Shown: positions 1 through 10,577 of the stretch, piece by piece
How the letters are laid out: each line of letters starts with the position of its first letter
Numbering within the stretch: position 1 is the first letter of the stretch
Assembly (NCBI GenBank): GCA_027604705.1
Contig: JADHYV010000005.1
Location: forward strand, 310,001 to 374,000
DNA length: 64,000 nt
Origin: Allomyces arbusculus
Lineage: Eukaryota > Blastocladiomycota > Blastocladiomycetes > Blastocladiales > Blastocladiaceae
Direction: 5' to 3'
Position numbers and translations under genes: made by a program
Notes under the pieces: generated by a model
What the model was told of the DNA's origin: nothing
Databases searched by the model: none
Seen by the model: only the letters and a program-made list of their open reading frames with translations

Positions 1-232
1 GTTGCGCGCGACAAAGTTGGCCGTCTTGTCAACAATGTCTATCATTCGACATCCGATCATCAGGTTTATGGGTTCGTGTGTGAACGGCTCGACATGAGAT
101 TGTTGGCCACATACTGCGAATCTCGGGCGGCGGGATGATCACATTGCCAGGCACTTTGCTCAGTGCCGACGGTGTATCGACGCGCATGGCGTCGTCTGCG
201 GGGGGTTGCGTAGCGGCATCTGGTGGTGACAT
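1..232 (-). CDS. SF3A1: SF3a splicing factor subunit 1 (Prp21/SAP114), N-terminal part, runs off the window
   Basis: This is the N-terminus of the U2 snRNP SF3a subunit SF3A1/Prp21, which helps load U2 on the branch point in the nucleus. Exon 1 is 232-115 and starts MSPPDAATQ. It ends in the family signature IIPPPEIR, and a GT donor lies at 114. The intron ends with TAG at 39. Exon 2 (38-1) completes an Asn codon and reads NIVDKTANFVARN, the start of the first SURP domain. Splicing gives PPPEIRNIVDKTA, nearly the same as the human protein as I remember it. The rest of the gene lies left of the window. It is divergent from the kanadaptin gene and shares a 248-bp upstream region with it. The start ATG at 232 is the first in frame after an acidic and Pro-rich leader. 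The family call is firm despite the short length. Confidence 0.88.
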
Positions 233-480
233 GATGGAGCGGCGGGTTCGACGATCACAGCGACTTGAGCGAGAAAACGACGAACTTGCTCCAGCACCAT
301 TTGTTCTGAGCACGTGCGAGTGAATCAAACTTTTTCACGTCTTCACTCTTTCCGATGTCTTCTCGTCTTTCTGGTTCTCGTCTGATCAGCTCATTCCGGC
401 CAGCCAGCACAAACTCGTCGGCACCACCAAACGGGTTGTAAAATCAGAACGAGCGACCTGCTGCAAACTATCAATTATCA
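233..480. promoter_or_regulatory. Shared upstream region of SF3A1 (-) and kanadaptin (+)
   Basis: This 248-bp gap between two divergent start codons must hold both promoters. It is pyrimidine-rich on the plus strand around 340-400. No TATA box is visible. Confidence 0.5.
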
Positions 481-2263
481 ATGAGCGACGACAGCGGTTT
501 CAAGGTGCCCTCGGCGCGACCATCATCCAGCGCAGCAATGCCAGCCGACGTTCCACCTTTGCCTTACAATCTGCCGACCTGGTCCTCGAATCCGACCGAG
601 CCATGGAAATTGGAAGTTCTCAAGAACGGAGTGATTGTGCATGAAATCGCGTGCCCTGAGACCAAGCCGTTTCTGACGGTTGGACGGCTGCCGACATGCG
701 ATGTGGACCTCGAGCATCCGGTATGGCATTGATCCCTCGTTGATTTGAAAGCGTGCTCCGGAATGGTCGTGCTGACTGTGGTGTTTATCCGCTAGTCGAT
801 CAGTCGCTACCACGCCGTGCTGCAGTTTTCCGACCAGAACGAGCTGTTCCTGTTTGACCTGTCGACGCATGGGACCACGCTCAACAAGAAACTCGTTCCG
901 TCTCGCCAGCATGTTCGTGTTCGAAGTGGAGGTACGACAAAGTCACCCATGGATCCGGATTGCGCGACGGAACTGAGTGGCTGACACGACCACCTCCATA
1001 GACATGATCCGGTTTGGCGCCAGCTCACGACTGTTCATTGCTCACGGCCCGCGGCACGACGAGGAGCAACTTGAACGAGAAAATGCGGCGCACGAGCAAC
1101 TCGGGCGGCACCGACAGCAACAGCGCCAGCAGCAGTCGCGCGAGACCGAGGACGAGGAACCGCTCGCCGTCTCGTGGGGCTTTGGCGAGGACGCCGTCGA
1201 GACCCCACTCGACGATACCGTGCTTGAGGAGGTCGAGGGTCCCGTCGCGCCGCCGGAAAATGCGTCGTACCTCAAGGACCCGCGCAAGACGTTGACCGAG
1301 TGGCTCGATGCGCGCGGTCTTGACCTCGCGTTTGACCACGCCGAGCAAGGATCTGGCCGCGACCGTGAGTACATGGCGCGGCTCGAGGTGTCGCTGGCGT
1401 CCGAGGGCGCGGCGGGCACAGTCGTCGGGACTGGGAACGGGTCGCGCAAGCGCGATGCCGAGCGCGCGGCGATCATCCAGGTGCTCGCCAAGCTTGACCG
1501 GATGGGGTTCCTGGGTGGGTCGCGCGCGAGCGTGCAGCAGCAGCGCATGCGCGAGCTCATGGGCGACGTCGATGACGGCGGCGACGACGAGTTTTTCGAC
1601 CGTACGGGCAGCACGGGCAAGAAGGGTCGAGGGGAGTTGGCACAGGCCAAGAAAACGGTGGAGACATACGAGTCGTTGCTCGACAAGAAGGCGGACCTGA
1701 CCGACGCTCGTACGCGGCTGGGCGAGGAAATCACAGCGCTCGAGAGGAACGCGGCGGGTGCGGGCGACGACGATGAGGACGAGCTCGACCAGTTCATGCA
1801 CCAGCTCGATCAAGACCAGCAGCGCGACAAGATCCGCGCTCTCCAAAAACAGCGCGACGTGCTGGATCGCGAGCTCGCGCGCGTTGAGCAGCTACTGGTC
1901 GTTGCCGCACCCGCGCAACTCTCATTGTCAGCGCCGTACCGAGCGATGTCGCCGGGCAAGTCTCGAACCGCCGCTGTGACGCCATCATCTTCCACTTCGC
2001 CCTCTGCAAGAAGCTCGATGCCTGGCCCCAAGCGCCCAAAGGAAGAGCCGGAATCGAAGCCCGAACCGAAGAAGCGCAGGGTCGGGCCCGCTGTTGGACC
2101 AGCGCGGCCACCAGCAGCAGCGCTCGCTCCGTTCGCATCGACAGCAGCAGGTACGACGGGTGCGGGAGTGGATCAATCAGAGGAGACGGAGGCGGCGTGG
2201 GTACCGCCGGCAAACCAGCGTGGCGACGGCTGGACAGCGCTCAATGACAAGTACGGTTATTGA
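481..2263 (+). CDS. SLC4A1AP: Kanadaptin-like protein (FHA domain plus dsRBD-like region)
   Basis: Homologue of kanadaptin (SLC4A1AP), a nuclear FHA protein linked to mRNA processing. Exons are 481-720, 796-931 and 1002-2263, giving 545 aa. The FHA domain is split over three exons and covers about residues 40-145. It has the Gly-Arg pair at 68-69 (TVGRLP), the SRYH phosphothreonine-binding motif at 83-86, and the STHGTTLN loop. A dsRNA-binding-like fold typical of kanadaptin follows at about 216-295 (KTLTEWLDARGLDLAF, ending KRDAERAAIIQVLAKL). The C-terminal half is acidic, coiled-coil and Lys/Pro-rich, and ends WTALNDKYGY. An AATAAA overlaps the stop codon at 2263-2268 and could be the poly(A) signal. 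ATG 481 is the first in-frame start. The antisense frames here are shadows. Confidence 0.9.
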
Positions 2264-3676
2264 ATAAATGGCCGATGCGATGTTCTCGATGCGGCTTTTG
2301 AGGCAGCAACCGTGAGCGCGAGGAAATGCGGGACCTACACGACTCATCGCCACTAATCTTGAACTCGAGCATTGCCAACAACACGGAGACACAAGTAATA
2401 GCCGATGGAGGATTCAGAGCTTACCCCCACCGCCAATACGAACCAGCATTTACAGTCGAGTATAGCCCAGGGAGTTTCAATGAATCGGAGAATATCAATG
2501 CGCCCTGGGATAGCGGACGTGACAGTCGTTTCGGTCGCGTCGGTGCACGGACTTGTCACCTGGGAGGGTTGGGGGGATCAGCAACAAGATGATTTGCGGC
2601 CCTCATTTTCACCCCAGCTCGTGGCGTGTCAGAACCGCGTGAAGGTGTGGCGTGCTGTGTTGCAGCACTGGAAACACTTGTGTTGAGTCGGCTAGGTGCA
2701 AGCGCACTCCCTTTTGTCTTCGCCGTATGTCGTTGCATTTGATTCTTGGAGCTTTTCCGGTTCGCCCACTTATTCTCTTGTCTCGTTGCACGTTGGCCCT
2801 TGCAACGCCATGCTTAAAGCTCACTTGGCTGGTGGCTCACTTTTACTTGAAGTTGTTGATATGGCCATTCATGCTTCGTGCTTTGCTCTCCCACCAGCTC
2901 CTAAGCTTGCCAAAATCTAAGCTAGACTGGGAAGAGAAATCGTTTAACCTGGCTGTACAAACAAGCTCAGAACCGCGACATGTGCCCTCTTGCCTGCTGC
3001 ACACGCCTGGCATGCTTGATGAAGCGTTGCGAGTATGTAAGTGTGGTGACGCGACTTCAGATGCAGTTGTATCGGTTTTCTCATGGCATCGCTTCCAGTT
3101 TGTTGATACTCCCAAGCCATCACTAGTGTAAGCTCCTGTCTTAGTTGTATGTGCTGCCCTATGATTACTGTTACGAAACGCAACATCCAACCCTTTTCTC
3201 CAAGATTTTCTTCTTGGCTGCGTCAGCGTCTCCTGTGATTCTCTGGTCCTGCTAGGTTTCACCATGGGCGGCATCAGTGCTATGCGGATTGACAAAGATG
3301 TGTGGTTGGCTGCAAAGTCTGTAGTGCTCATTGTGATTGTGCCACCGGCCCACCTCCTTTCTTCAGGTAAAGACAAGTATGTACATTATCCCATCTGAAC
3401 CCTCTTGGTGCCGCATGATGACATGTACGTATTTGTTTACAGATGTGTCGTGGTTGCAGGCTCGCAGACTCGCGGTGCGAAGGACCGCTGCTGAGCTGCC
3501 ACATTCCACCAAGTCATCGGCCCGTCACGACTATCTCGTCGTGCTGCTCTCCAAGAAACGCCGTGACAATCTGACCCTTTGCAAGTCTGATACAACGTCC
3601 AGTCTGAAGAGTTCAGTCTGCACCAAGTCTCAACAACCCGGCGCATATTGACGCTCCAAAAATACGACACGCGCCG
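2264..3676. other. Intergenic, 1.4 kb, no recognisable gene
   Basis: Open frames here (for example 2652-3131 plus and 2843-3376 minus) have no recognisable domain and unconvincing composition. The DNA is richer in A/T and TG/CA than the flanking genes. It must include the 3' end of kanadaptin and the promoter of glucosidase II beta. No repeat or RNA gene was seen. Confidence 0.6.
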
Positions 3677-5540
3677 ATGATGTCCGCATCCGTGCGCTCC
3701 GCATTCCACGACCAGCCGCGATCGGATCGCGACGCCAATGGAGCTCGCGCTGGCGTTCGCCAAGCTGCCAGCAGTTGCATGACCCTGGTCATGCTCGCTG
3801 TTGCCGCTTTGACAGCAACCACGCTGGTCGCCGCGGATGCCACGTCGGGAAGTGCTGCCGCGAGTCTGCGGGGGGTGGCCAAGTCAAGTCTGTAGCGATT
3901 TCCGCACCATCGATCCCTGCGCGTTTTTGCTTACCACGAAATTTATTTCGTATTGGCAGAGCTGGACTTGTACAAGCCGCGTGCCGATGGTCAGTGGACG
4001 TGTCTCGACGCGTCAAAGACGATCCCGTTTGCCGCCGTCAACGACGACTATTGCGACTGCCCTGACGGCAGCGACGAACCTGGTACGCAGTGATCGATGA
4101 CCTTCACTCTTGTTCATTTTTCTGATGTTCCTTGCGACATAGGCACGGCTGCTTGCAACAATGGCCGGTTCCACTGCGCCAATGTTGGCCATCGCCCAGC
4201 CGATATTCCGGGCTCGCGCGTCAACGACGGGGTGTGCGGTACGTTTGGCGTCGTCCTTTACCTCGAACCCAATAGCTCTATGGCCACGCTTTGATCACGC
4301 TCCTACGTTCAGAGCCCGACTGCTGCGACGGGTCCGACGAGTACGACGGCAAGATTACCTGCCCGAACACGTGCGCGGAAACCGGGGCCGCATGGCGCAA
4401 GCAGCAGGAGGAAGCCACGCGCAAGCTCGCCGAGGTACGGCCACCGCCGCCATTTTCCATTGTTCGACCATAATTTGACGCACTTGAGATACAGGGGCTG
4501 CGCAAGAAGGAAGAGTACCGCCAGCGCGCCATCACGGCCAAGACTACGGCCGAGCAGGACTTGGCCATGGTCGAGGTCAAGCTGCGTGCCATCGAGTCGG
4601 AGCTGACGGCGCTGCGCGCGGCGCGGGACACCGCCGAGACGGACGAACGGGCCGCGCAGGATCGTGCCAATGCCGAGGTGCTTTGCTATCCACTTTTTGG
4701 GCTTTGCGGGCGGGGCGGTGGAGCTAATGGATCAGGTTCAATCTTAGCCGTCGTCGACGGAATCTACCGACACGGCCGACTCGACCACGACGACGACCGC
4801 GACGGGGACGCCTGGTGGTACATTTGCGTTTTTCTTGCGTTGGCGTTCTCCACCTGGCCTCACTTCCCAAATGTGTTTCGTGACCAGACTCGTGGTTTGA
4901 CAAAGTCAAGGCCAAGATCGTCGACCTCGTTGTCCCCAAGCGCACGCCGCTGGACATTGCCAAGAAGGGTCCGTCCACTCCTTCCTCGCTCCTCTGCACC
5001 TGTTGAACTCTATTGCACTTGTTGAACTCCACTGCTCACCCCCCCCCCCCCCTCCCTTACCCCACTGTAGCCGCCGACGACGCGCGCCAGAAAGTGTGGG
5101 ACGCCGAAGCCAAGCAACGCGACCTCGAAACTAAGAAATCCGACCTCCGCGCGGAAATCGACACGGACGTTGGGCCCGAACTGGCCTACGGCGCGCTCGT
5201 TGGCCAGTGCTTCACCATGACGACGGCCGAGTATACGTACGAGTTGTGTCCGTTCCGTCACGCTGAGCAGCGCAACTCGGCGGGTTACGGCGCGACGCGG
5301 CTCGGGACCTGGGGTAAGTGGACGGACGACGGGCAGTGGTCGCTGACGAATGGCCAGTATTGCTGGAACGGGCCGGACCGCAGTGTGAAAGTCGCGCTCG
5401 AGTGCGGCGTCGAGGACGCGCTCGTGGAGATTGCCGAGCCGAACAAGTGTGAGTACACGATGCGGTTCACGACGCCAGCGGCGTGTGTTGAGAAGCAGGG
5501 GGGGAAGGCGGTGGAGGGCGGTGCGCACGATGAGCTGTGA
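3677..5540 (+). CDS. GTB1: Glucosidase II beta subunit (ER glycoprotein quality control)
   Basis: Regulatory subunit of ER alpha-glucosidase II, which trims glucose from N-glycans and retains the catalytic alpha subunit. Eight exons: 3677-3887, 3960-4082, 4143-4238, 4313-4434, 4495-4677, 4748-4817, 4888-4968 and 5071-5540 (451 aa from the first ATG). A hydrophobic signal peptide starts at a second ATG, 3779 ([15 protein letters not shown]), so the 34-residue longer form from 3677 may not be the real start. Two Cys-rich LDL-A-like modules follow ([20 protein letters not shown] and [12 protein letters not shown]), then a coiled coil, a Ser/Thr-rich hinge ([17 protein letters not shown]) and a C-terminal MRH lectin domain (GQCFTM to the PAAC cysteine). 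The last four residues are HDEL, a canonical ER retrieval signal. The last intron has a 14-C run (5039-5052) before its acceptor. Confidence 0.95.
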
Positions 5541-5671
5541 ATGCTCGTGCAGGTCGGTCTTGTCCATGGTCGCGCAGAACAGAGGACGTGCATGATAAGA
5601 ATTTTTTCGCCTTGCTTTCATTTACAAAACTTCGTTATGTCCACCGCAACGGATGGCTCTCCCTCCCTGAT

Positions 5672-6864
5672 CTACAGCTTTGCCCGCACCTCATCGTCAC
5701 TCACCTCGTTCGCGAGCGACACGACCACCTTACCATAACTCCCGCGGCTCCCGAGGACCGTCAGCGCCTCTTTCACCTCATCCAATCCCTGGAACACGCG
5801 CTCAAACACGACTGGCTTGAGTTTCCCCTCGCCGAGCCACGGCAGGAGCGCGTTCCACACTTTCGGCACCTGCTCCGGCTCGGCCATGCGGTAGGCGCCC
5901 CAGAACAGGCCCGTCACGGACACATTCTTGAGCAACACGCGGTTGGTCGCGATTTTCTCGGACCCGCCCGGCGGGAACCGCGCAAAGCCGACCACGACGA
6001 GGCGTGCATTCCAGGCGGCGATCTTGAGCGATGCGTCGATCAGGCCAACGGGGTCAATAACGACGTCGACGCCGCGCTTGCGCGTGATTTCGCGCACGCG
6101 CGCGATCCAGTCGTCGGCCTTATAGTCGAGCACATGGTCGGCGCCCTGCGCGCGCATGATGGCCAGTTTTTTGGGGGACGAGGCAGTGCCGATGACGGTC
6201 GCACCGAGGAGCTAGTTAAGGGTGTGCAATGGTGGTTAAAATGGGGATCGCGTTGCGCAGCACGGAATGGGGAGGACAATTTGCGTACCTTGGCAATCTG
6301 GATCGCAGCGAGCCCTACACCGCCAGCACCCGCATGCACGAGCACTGTCTCGCCAGGCTGCACGTTGGCGCGCAGCACAAGCGCCGCGTAGGACGTCGGG
6401 TAGGTGATGAAGATACCCGAGGCTTCTTCGAACGAGAGCGCACCCGGGATCTTGAAGAGCGAATGCGTGTCGGCGAGCACGTGCGTCGCGTAGGCACCGA
6501 CCTGGACGGCACCAAAGACGCGATCTGGTGCATGGTAACAAGGTCAAGTCAAATGAGCATCTCGGTCACGATTTCGACATCACAAAGACATGGATTGCAA
6601 TCACGCACCACCCGCGGCAAACCCCGTCACGCCCGGGCCGACCTGTTGCACGATCCCGGCAAACTCGGTACCGGGAATGAAGTCGCCCTTGGGCTTGTAC
6701 TGATATTTGCCTTGCACGAGCAAAATGTCGAAAAAGTTGGCGCCGACGGCCTTGACCTCTACAAGCACTTGGCCCTTTTTTGGCGCCGGCAGCGGTGGGC
6801 GCGTCGACGGCGCCGGGAGCGCGTCGAGCGACGGGATGAAGCCGGGCAGGTGCAGCGCGCGCAT
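5672..6864 (-). CDS. Zinc-independent quinone oxidoreductase-like MDR enzyme
   Basis: Member of the medium-chain dehydrogenase/reductase superfamily, quinone oxidoreductase (zeta-crystallin-like) branch, probably a cytosolic NADPH-dependent reductase. Exons are 6864-6609, 6524-6289 and 6211-5672 (343 aa). The N-terminal GroES-like domain has VKAVGANFFDILLVQGKY and PGTEFAGIV. The Rossmann nucleotide-binding loop AGAGGVG is at about residues 150-156 and runs into LLGATVIGTASSPKK and the GADHVLDY motif. The structural and catalytic zinc cysteines of alcohol dehydrogenases are absent, as expected for this branch. The substrate cannot be inferred. The start ATG at 6864 gives MRALHLPGF, a normal family N-terminus. 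It faces glucosidase II beta tail to tail, with 131 bp between stop codons. Confidence 0.9.
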
Positions 6865-7297
6865 CGTTGATTGGTACTGATGATGGATGGTGATTTTGAG
6901 CTGGATACTTGGCGGCGGAGGGCAGTCACGACGCGGCAGACGGGCCCGGCAGTCGTCGTGCAGGAGGTCCTCTTGCAGAAGCGGGCGAGAGAGCACGTTT
7001 GCTCGCGGTGGAGTGGAGGTTCATCATCGCCGTCGTGCCGGTCCAGTCGGGTCAAGTCAGCGGTTTTCGGATGTGGTCCGGAAGGAACGCGTCGATTTCA
7101 AGGTGCGACTGAGGATCCAAAAGATCACGTCACCTGATGTGAGGTTCGGGATCCTACCCCCTCAAACCCATCATCGTGGTTGCCGGATTCGGATCCGCCG
7201 TTGGGCCGAATCCTTCCACATCCCACATCCTGCAACATTGGCCTGGGTGCTTGTCCTGCTTCTCTGTTCCACCACGACTTCATCGTCGACACTTACT
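6865..7297. promoter_or_regulatory. Divergent upstream region (quinone oxidoreductase / RlmN-like)
   Basis: 433 bp between two divergent starts. The frame of the radical-SAM gene stays open through most of it, but the peptide is unconserved-looking and the mitochondrial-type leader starts at 7298, so I treat this stretch as non-coding. No TATA box was recognised. Confidence 0.45.
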
Positions 7298-8659
7298 ATG
7301 CTCACTACGGCGACGACGGTCGCCGCTGCCACTCGCTGCACTCGACGCGCGCTCGCTCGCACTTTCTCGCGCCACCGCGCGTACTGTAGCCATGGCGAGG
7401 CATCCAGCGCCGCCACCGGCACGATGCCTGCACCACCAGAAGCACCGGCAGACGCGAACAATGTGGACGGGTCCCTGCCGCTGCTCGTGCCGTTTGCTCG
7501 CCAAATGTACATCTCGGCCCAACTGCCCTCCTCGCCATCATCAACACCAACAGGGGCCAAAAGGAGACCGGCGCGGACCGACCCGCTGTTGGGCAGCAGC
7601 CCGGCCGACGCCGTCGACACGCGCATTGAAAAGGTCGCATTTCACCTGCGCGACAATCCGCACCACGTTCTCGAAGTGACCGGGTCGCGGTACTCGTCAT
7701 CGTCCTCGTCGCCGCACGCCTCGCCCGACGTGCACGTCTCAGTCGCGTCGCAAATCGGATGTCTGCACAACTGCACCTATTGCGTCTCGTCGCGACTCGG
7801 CGGCCTCAGACGCAACCTCGGCCTCGAGGAAATGCTCGCGCAAGTGCTCTACTTTGGCAGCGCCGCCGCATTCCGGCCCGACGGACCTGGTCCGCCCGAA
7901 TCCACTGCGTCTGGCATAGGGGCCGTATCGAGCGTCGCACTACACGGCCACGGCGAACCGCTCGACAATCCGCACACGCTTGACTTTCTCGACTTCTTGC
8001 GCTCCTACTACGCGCCCATGTTCGGCTCCGCCGAATCAACCCCCTTACCACTACACGCGTCGCCCAACTCGCCCGCCGCCGCACCCGTCCCACCACGGAC
8101 CGCCGTCTCGACCGTCGGCGTCCTGCCCGCGCTCGAACGCCTCTTGAACGAGTTCCCCGATACGGCCGTGACATGGACGCTCAACACCCCCTTCCCGGCA
8201 CAACGCGCCAAATTGATGCCGACCGTCGAGGCGCAACACCCGCTCACCTCCGTCCTGGACCTCCTCCGCACGCACGTGCGCGACCACGCGCGCGACAATG
8301 TCGCCGTCGCGTACCTCCTCCTGCGGGGCGTTAACGACTCGGACGCGCACTTGCGCGCGCTGGCGGACCTCGTTGCCGACGGGCCCGTGCCCGTGAGTCT
8401 CGTGCATTTTCATCCGGTCCTGGTACCCGCGCCCACCGAGGGCGTACCACGACCGCGATCACGACGTGGCGCACCGGCTCTGGCAGGATTCGACCCGACC
8501 GGGTTCTTTGAACCGTCGCCGCCGCATGTGGTTGAAGCATGGCGCACGAAATTGCAGGAGGCCGGCGTGCCGGTCGCCGTGCAAGAGTACTTTGAGTTCC
8601 CGGCGGTCGCGACGGGGCCGCCGCCGCTTGCGGCAGGTAGGCCGACGTCGGCGTGTTGA
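7298..8659 (+). CDS. RlmN-like radical SAM protein lacking the methyl-transfer cysteines
   Basis: An intronless radical-SAM protein of 453 aa, closest in layout to the 23S rRNA/tRNA methylase RlmN. The Fe-S motif is C155-x3-C159-x2-C162 (SQIGCLHNCTYC), followed by the RlmN-like RNLGLEEMLAQVLYFG, the GHGEPLDNP block (compare GMGEPLLN), WTLNTPF with AKLMP, and AYLLLRGVNDSDAHLRALADL. RlmN needs two further cysteines. The one seven residues before the first Fe-S cysteine is Ser here (VHVSVASQIGC), and the C-terminal ACGQL block is replaced by VQEYFEFPAV. So it probably makes the 5'-deoxyadenosyl radical or binds SAM but cannot do RlmN chemistry. I chose ATG 7298 because it begins an Arg/Ala-rich leader (MLTTATTVAAATRCTRRALA) typical of mitochondrial import. 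Frame-open DNA upstream to 6887 is discounted. Confidence 0.8.
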   Translation: MLTTATTVAAATRCTRRALARTFSRHRAYCSHGEASSAATGTMPAPPEAPADANNVDGSLPLLVPFARQMYISAQLPSSPSSTPTGAKRRPARTDPLLGSSPADAVDTRIEKVAFHLRDNPHHVLEVTGSRYSSSSSSPHASPDVHVSVASQIGCLHNCTYCVSSRLGGLRRNLGLEEMLAQVLYFGSAAAFRPDGPGPPESTASGIGAVSSVALHGHGEPLDNPHTLDFLDFLRSYYAPMFGSAESTPLPLHASPNSPAAAPVPPRTAVSTVGVLPALERLLNEFPDTAVTWTLNTPFPAQRAKLMPTVEAQHPLTSVLDLLRTHVRDHARDNVAVAYLLLRGVNDSDAHLRALADLVADGPVPVSLVHFHPVLVPAPTEGVPRPRSRRGAPALAGFDPTGFFEPSPPHVVEAWRTKLQEAGVPVAVQEYFEFPAVATGPPPLAAGRPTSAC

Positions 8660-9150
8660 ACGTGGAGCGCTGAGTGTTCTTGTTTCTTTTCTGTTTTTGC
8701 CGTGTCTTGCATTACCCCCCCTCCCCCCCCCCCCCCTTTGTCCCTTCGACCGACCTGTCGCATGCTTGTGTTTTTGCTTTGCGTTGCTCTGTGCAGATTT
8801 GGCTGCGACCCCCACGCACCTTCGATACATATCCCTGCTCGTGCGCGATAATTTCCACTTGATAGCGGTATCGTGCATCTTCGCGGCGTTCTCGACCGGC
8901 TTGGGCGTGCACGCACTCGCAAGTGAGTCGTTAAGTATACGTTGGCTTGAACCGACCCTGCACACCTTCATTGCGAGCGTGTCTGCACGCACCTCTTCAT
9001 GCCATCTGTCGCTGAACCTCACCCTTCGTCAACTCCACAATCACGACAAACAACCAGCTGCAGCTGTATTCCAACGACGTGTCATTGGCAACGCGTACCT
9101 CAACCTGCTGCAACTGCAACTTCACGACCCAACCCAACCGAGCACCAACC
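8660..9150. other. Intergenic, includes a 14-C run
   Basis: About 490 bp between the RlmN-like stop and the HAD phosphatase start. A C run lies at 8723-8736. No gene was recognised. Confidence 0.5.
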
Positions 9151-10577
9151 ATGACCAGCTCGCCGGTACCCGGTCTGCGACCCGACGCGGAACTCGCGCA
9201 AGTGATTGCGCACGCGAACCGGTCAGATAACGAGAAGATCGAGTACATTCGCGCCAAGGAGGCGTTTATTATCGAGTAAGTCGCGGCTGGGAATGGCCAA
9301 GACGTGGTCCAATTTTGCACGTCGCGTCGGCTTGGCTTGGGAATGCTGAAAACGCCAGCAACGGAGACGAGACGCGCAGGTTCACTGATATTGGCGACCA
9401 CGGTGGTTTGTAGCATGGTACCGTACACGCTGCGCGCGCGATTTGGGGTCAGGATGTCGTGTGGACTGCAACGCGCTGTGTGGGTGGTCGAGTCTCGCTT
9501 CTGACCCGCTCGATTGCTGGTCCAGGATGGGGTCATTTACCACGGCAACACGCTCCTGGTGCGCATGCCTGTTTCCGTCACTCGTGCGAGCGCGTCCCAC
9601 GCGCGAGTTCCTCATCGCCACGCCCCGAAACTAGCCCGGCGTCAAGGAATTCGTGCAATGGATGAAGGATACCAAGAAAAAGTTTCTGTTTTTGACCAAT
9701 AACTCGGCGCCGACCCCACGCGAGCTGCAGCAAAAACTCGCTCGGCTTGGGATTCACGTCGACGAGTCGCATTTCTACACATCGGCGATCTGCACGGCCA
9801 AGTTTTTGAGGTACGCAGTCTTGTTTATTCGACCGTGCGACAAGGTCTCACGATGTGGGGCTCTGCAGTACGCAGAAACCCGGCGGATCGGTCTACGCAA
9901 TCGGTGAGCCGGGCCTGCACTACGCACTCTATTCGCACGGGTTCGACATGAACGAGGTGAACCCGGACTTTGTCGTGGTCGGGGAAGGGTCCGGGCTCAA
10001 TTACGAGAAGGTGCCTATCTCAATTTGGCTCGACCCTCGGCCGCGTCTCACTCACCTCGACCTGTCACGCCTTCTTCACCCTGACGCAGATGGCGCGCGC
10101 CGTCAAGCTCATTTCAGCCGGCGCCAAACTGATCGGCACGAACCCGGACGTGAACGCCGTTGCCGAACACTGCCTGGTGCCGGCGTGCGGCGCGTTCGTC
10201 TCGGCGATTGAATTGGCGTCGGGCAAGAAGGCGTTTTTCTGCGGCAAGCCCACGTCGCTGATGATGCGGTACGCGCAGCGGATTTTGGGGTGTTCGCGCG
10301 ATGCCGTGTGCATGGTGGGCGACCGGCTCGACACAGATGTGTTGGGCGGGATCTACGCGGAGATTGATACGGGTACGTCAGGCTGGTGGCTGGGAATGGG
10401 GCGCGGAAAAGTGGGAGACTGATGTGTCGCGTTCGACGGGTAGTGCTGGTGCTCTCGGGCGTGTCGAAGCGCGAGGATTTGGCGAACGTCGCGTATGCGC
10501 CGTACGTGGTCGTGGATGGGGTCGGGAGCCTGGTGCCGCCATCGTCGTCTTCTACGGTGGCCGCGAGTGAGTCGTAG
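9151..10577 (+). CDS. HAD-superfamily phosphatase (PGP / p-nitrophenyl phosphatase, NagD type)
   Basis: HAD subfamily IIA phosphatase (phosphoglycolate/p-nitrophenyl phosphatase type), a cytosolic metabolite-repair enzyme. Confident exons are 9151-9275, 9526-9558, 9635-9810, 9869-10010, 10090-10372 and 10444-10577. They carry DGVIYHGN, FLFLTNNSA (motif II), GAKLIGTNPD, FFCGKPTSLMM (motif III Lys) and MVGDRLDTDVLGG (motif IV Asp pair), then VLVLSGVSKREDL. The segment expected between exon 1 (phase 2) and DGVIYHG should hold the nucleophile motif FDCD. Between 9276 and 9525 I find only a candidate GTG GAC TGC AAC (V-D-C-N) at 9461-9472, in a frame that does not join cleanly. So this gene either has an undetected exon, a local sequence error or a damaged active site. 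The domain call is otherwise strong. Confidence 0.82.

Noticed and set aside
2652-3131. Plus-strand frame of 159 codons
   Set aside because: Leu/Cys/Ser-rich, unconserved-looking, in A/T-richer intergenic DNA, with no splice context.
6887-7297. N-terminal extension of the RlmN-like protein
   Set aside because: The open upstream frame has random-looking Arg/Ser composition, while ATG 7298 begins a clear targeting leader.
10011-10089. HAFFTLTQ-like coding sequence in the HAD phosphatase
   Set aside because: No AG acceptor precedes it. Treating 10011-10089 as an intron joins NYEK to MARAVKLISAGAKLIGTNPD in phase and matches the family.
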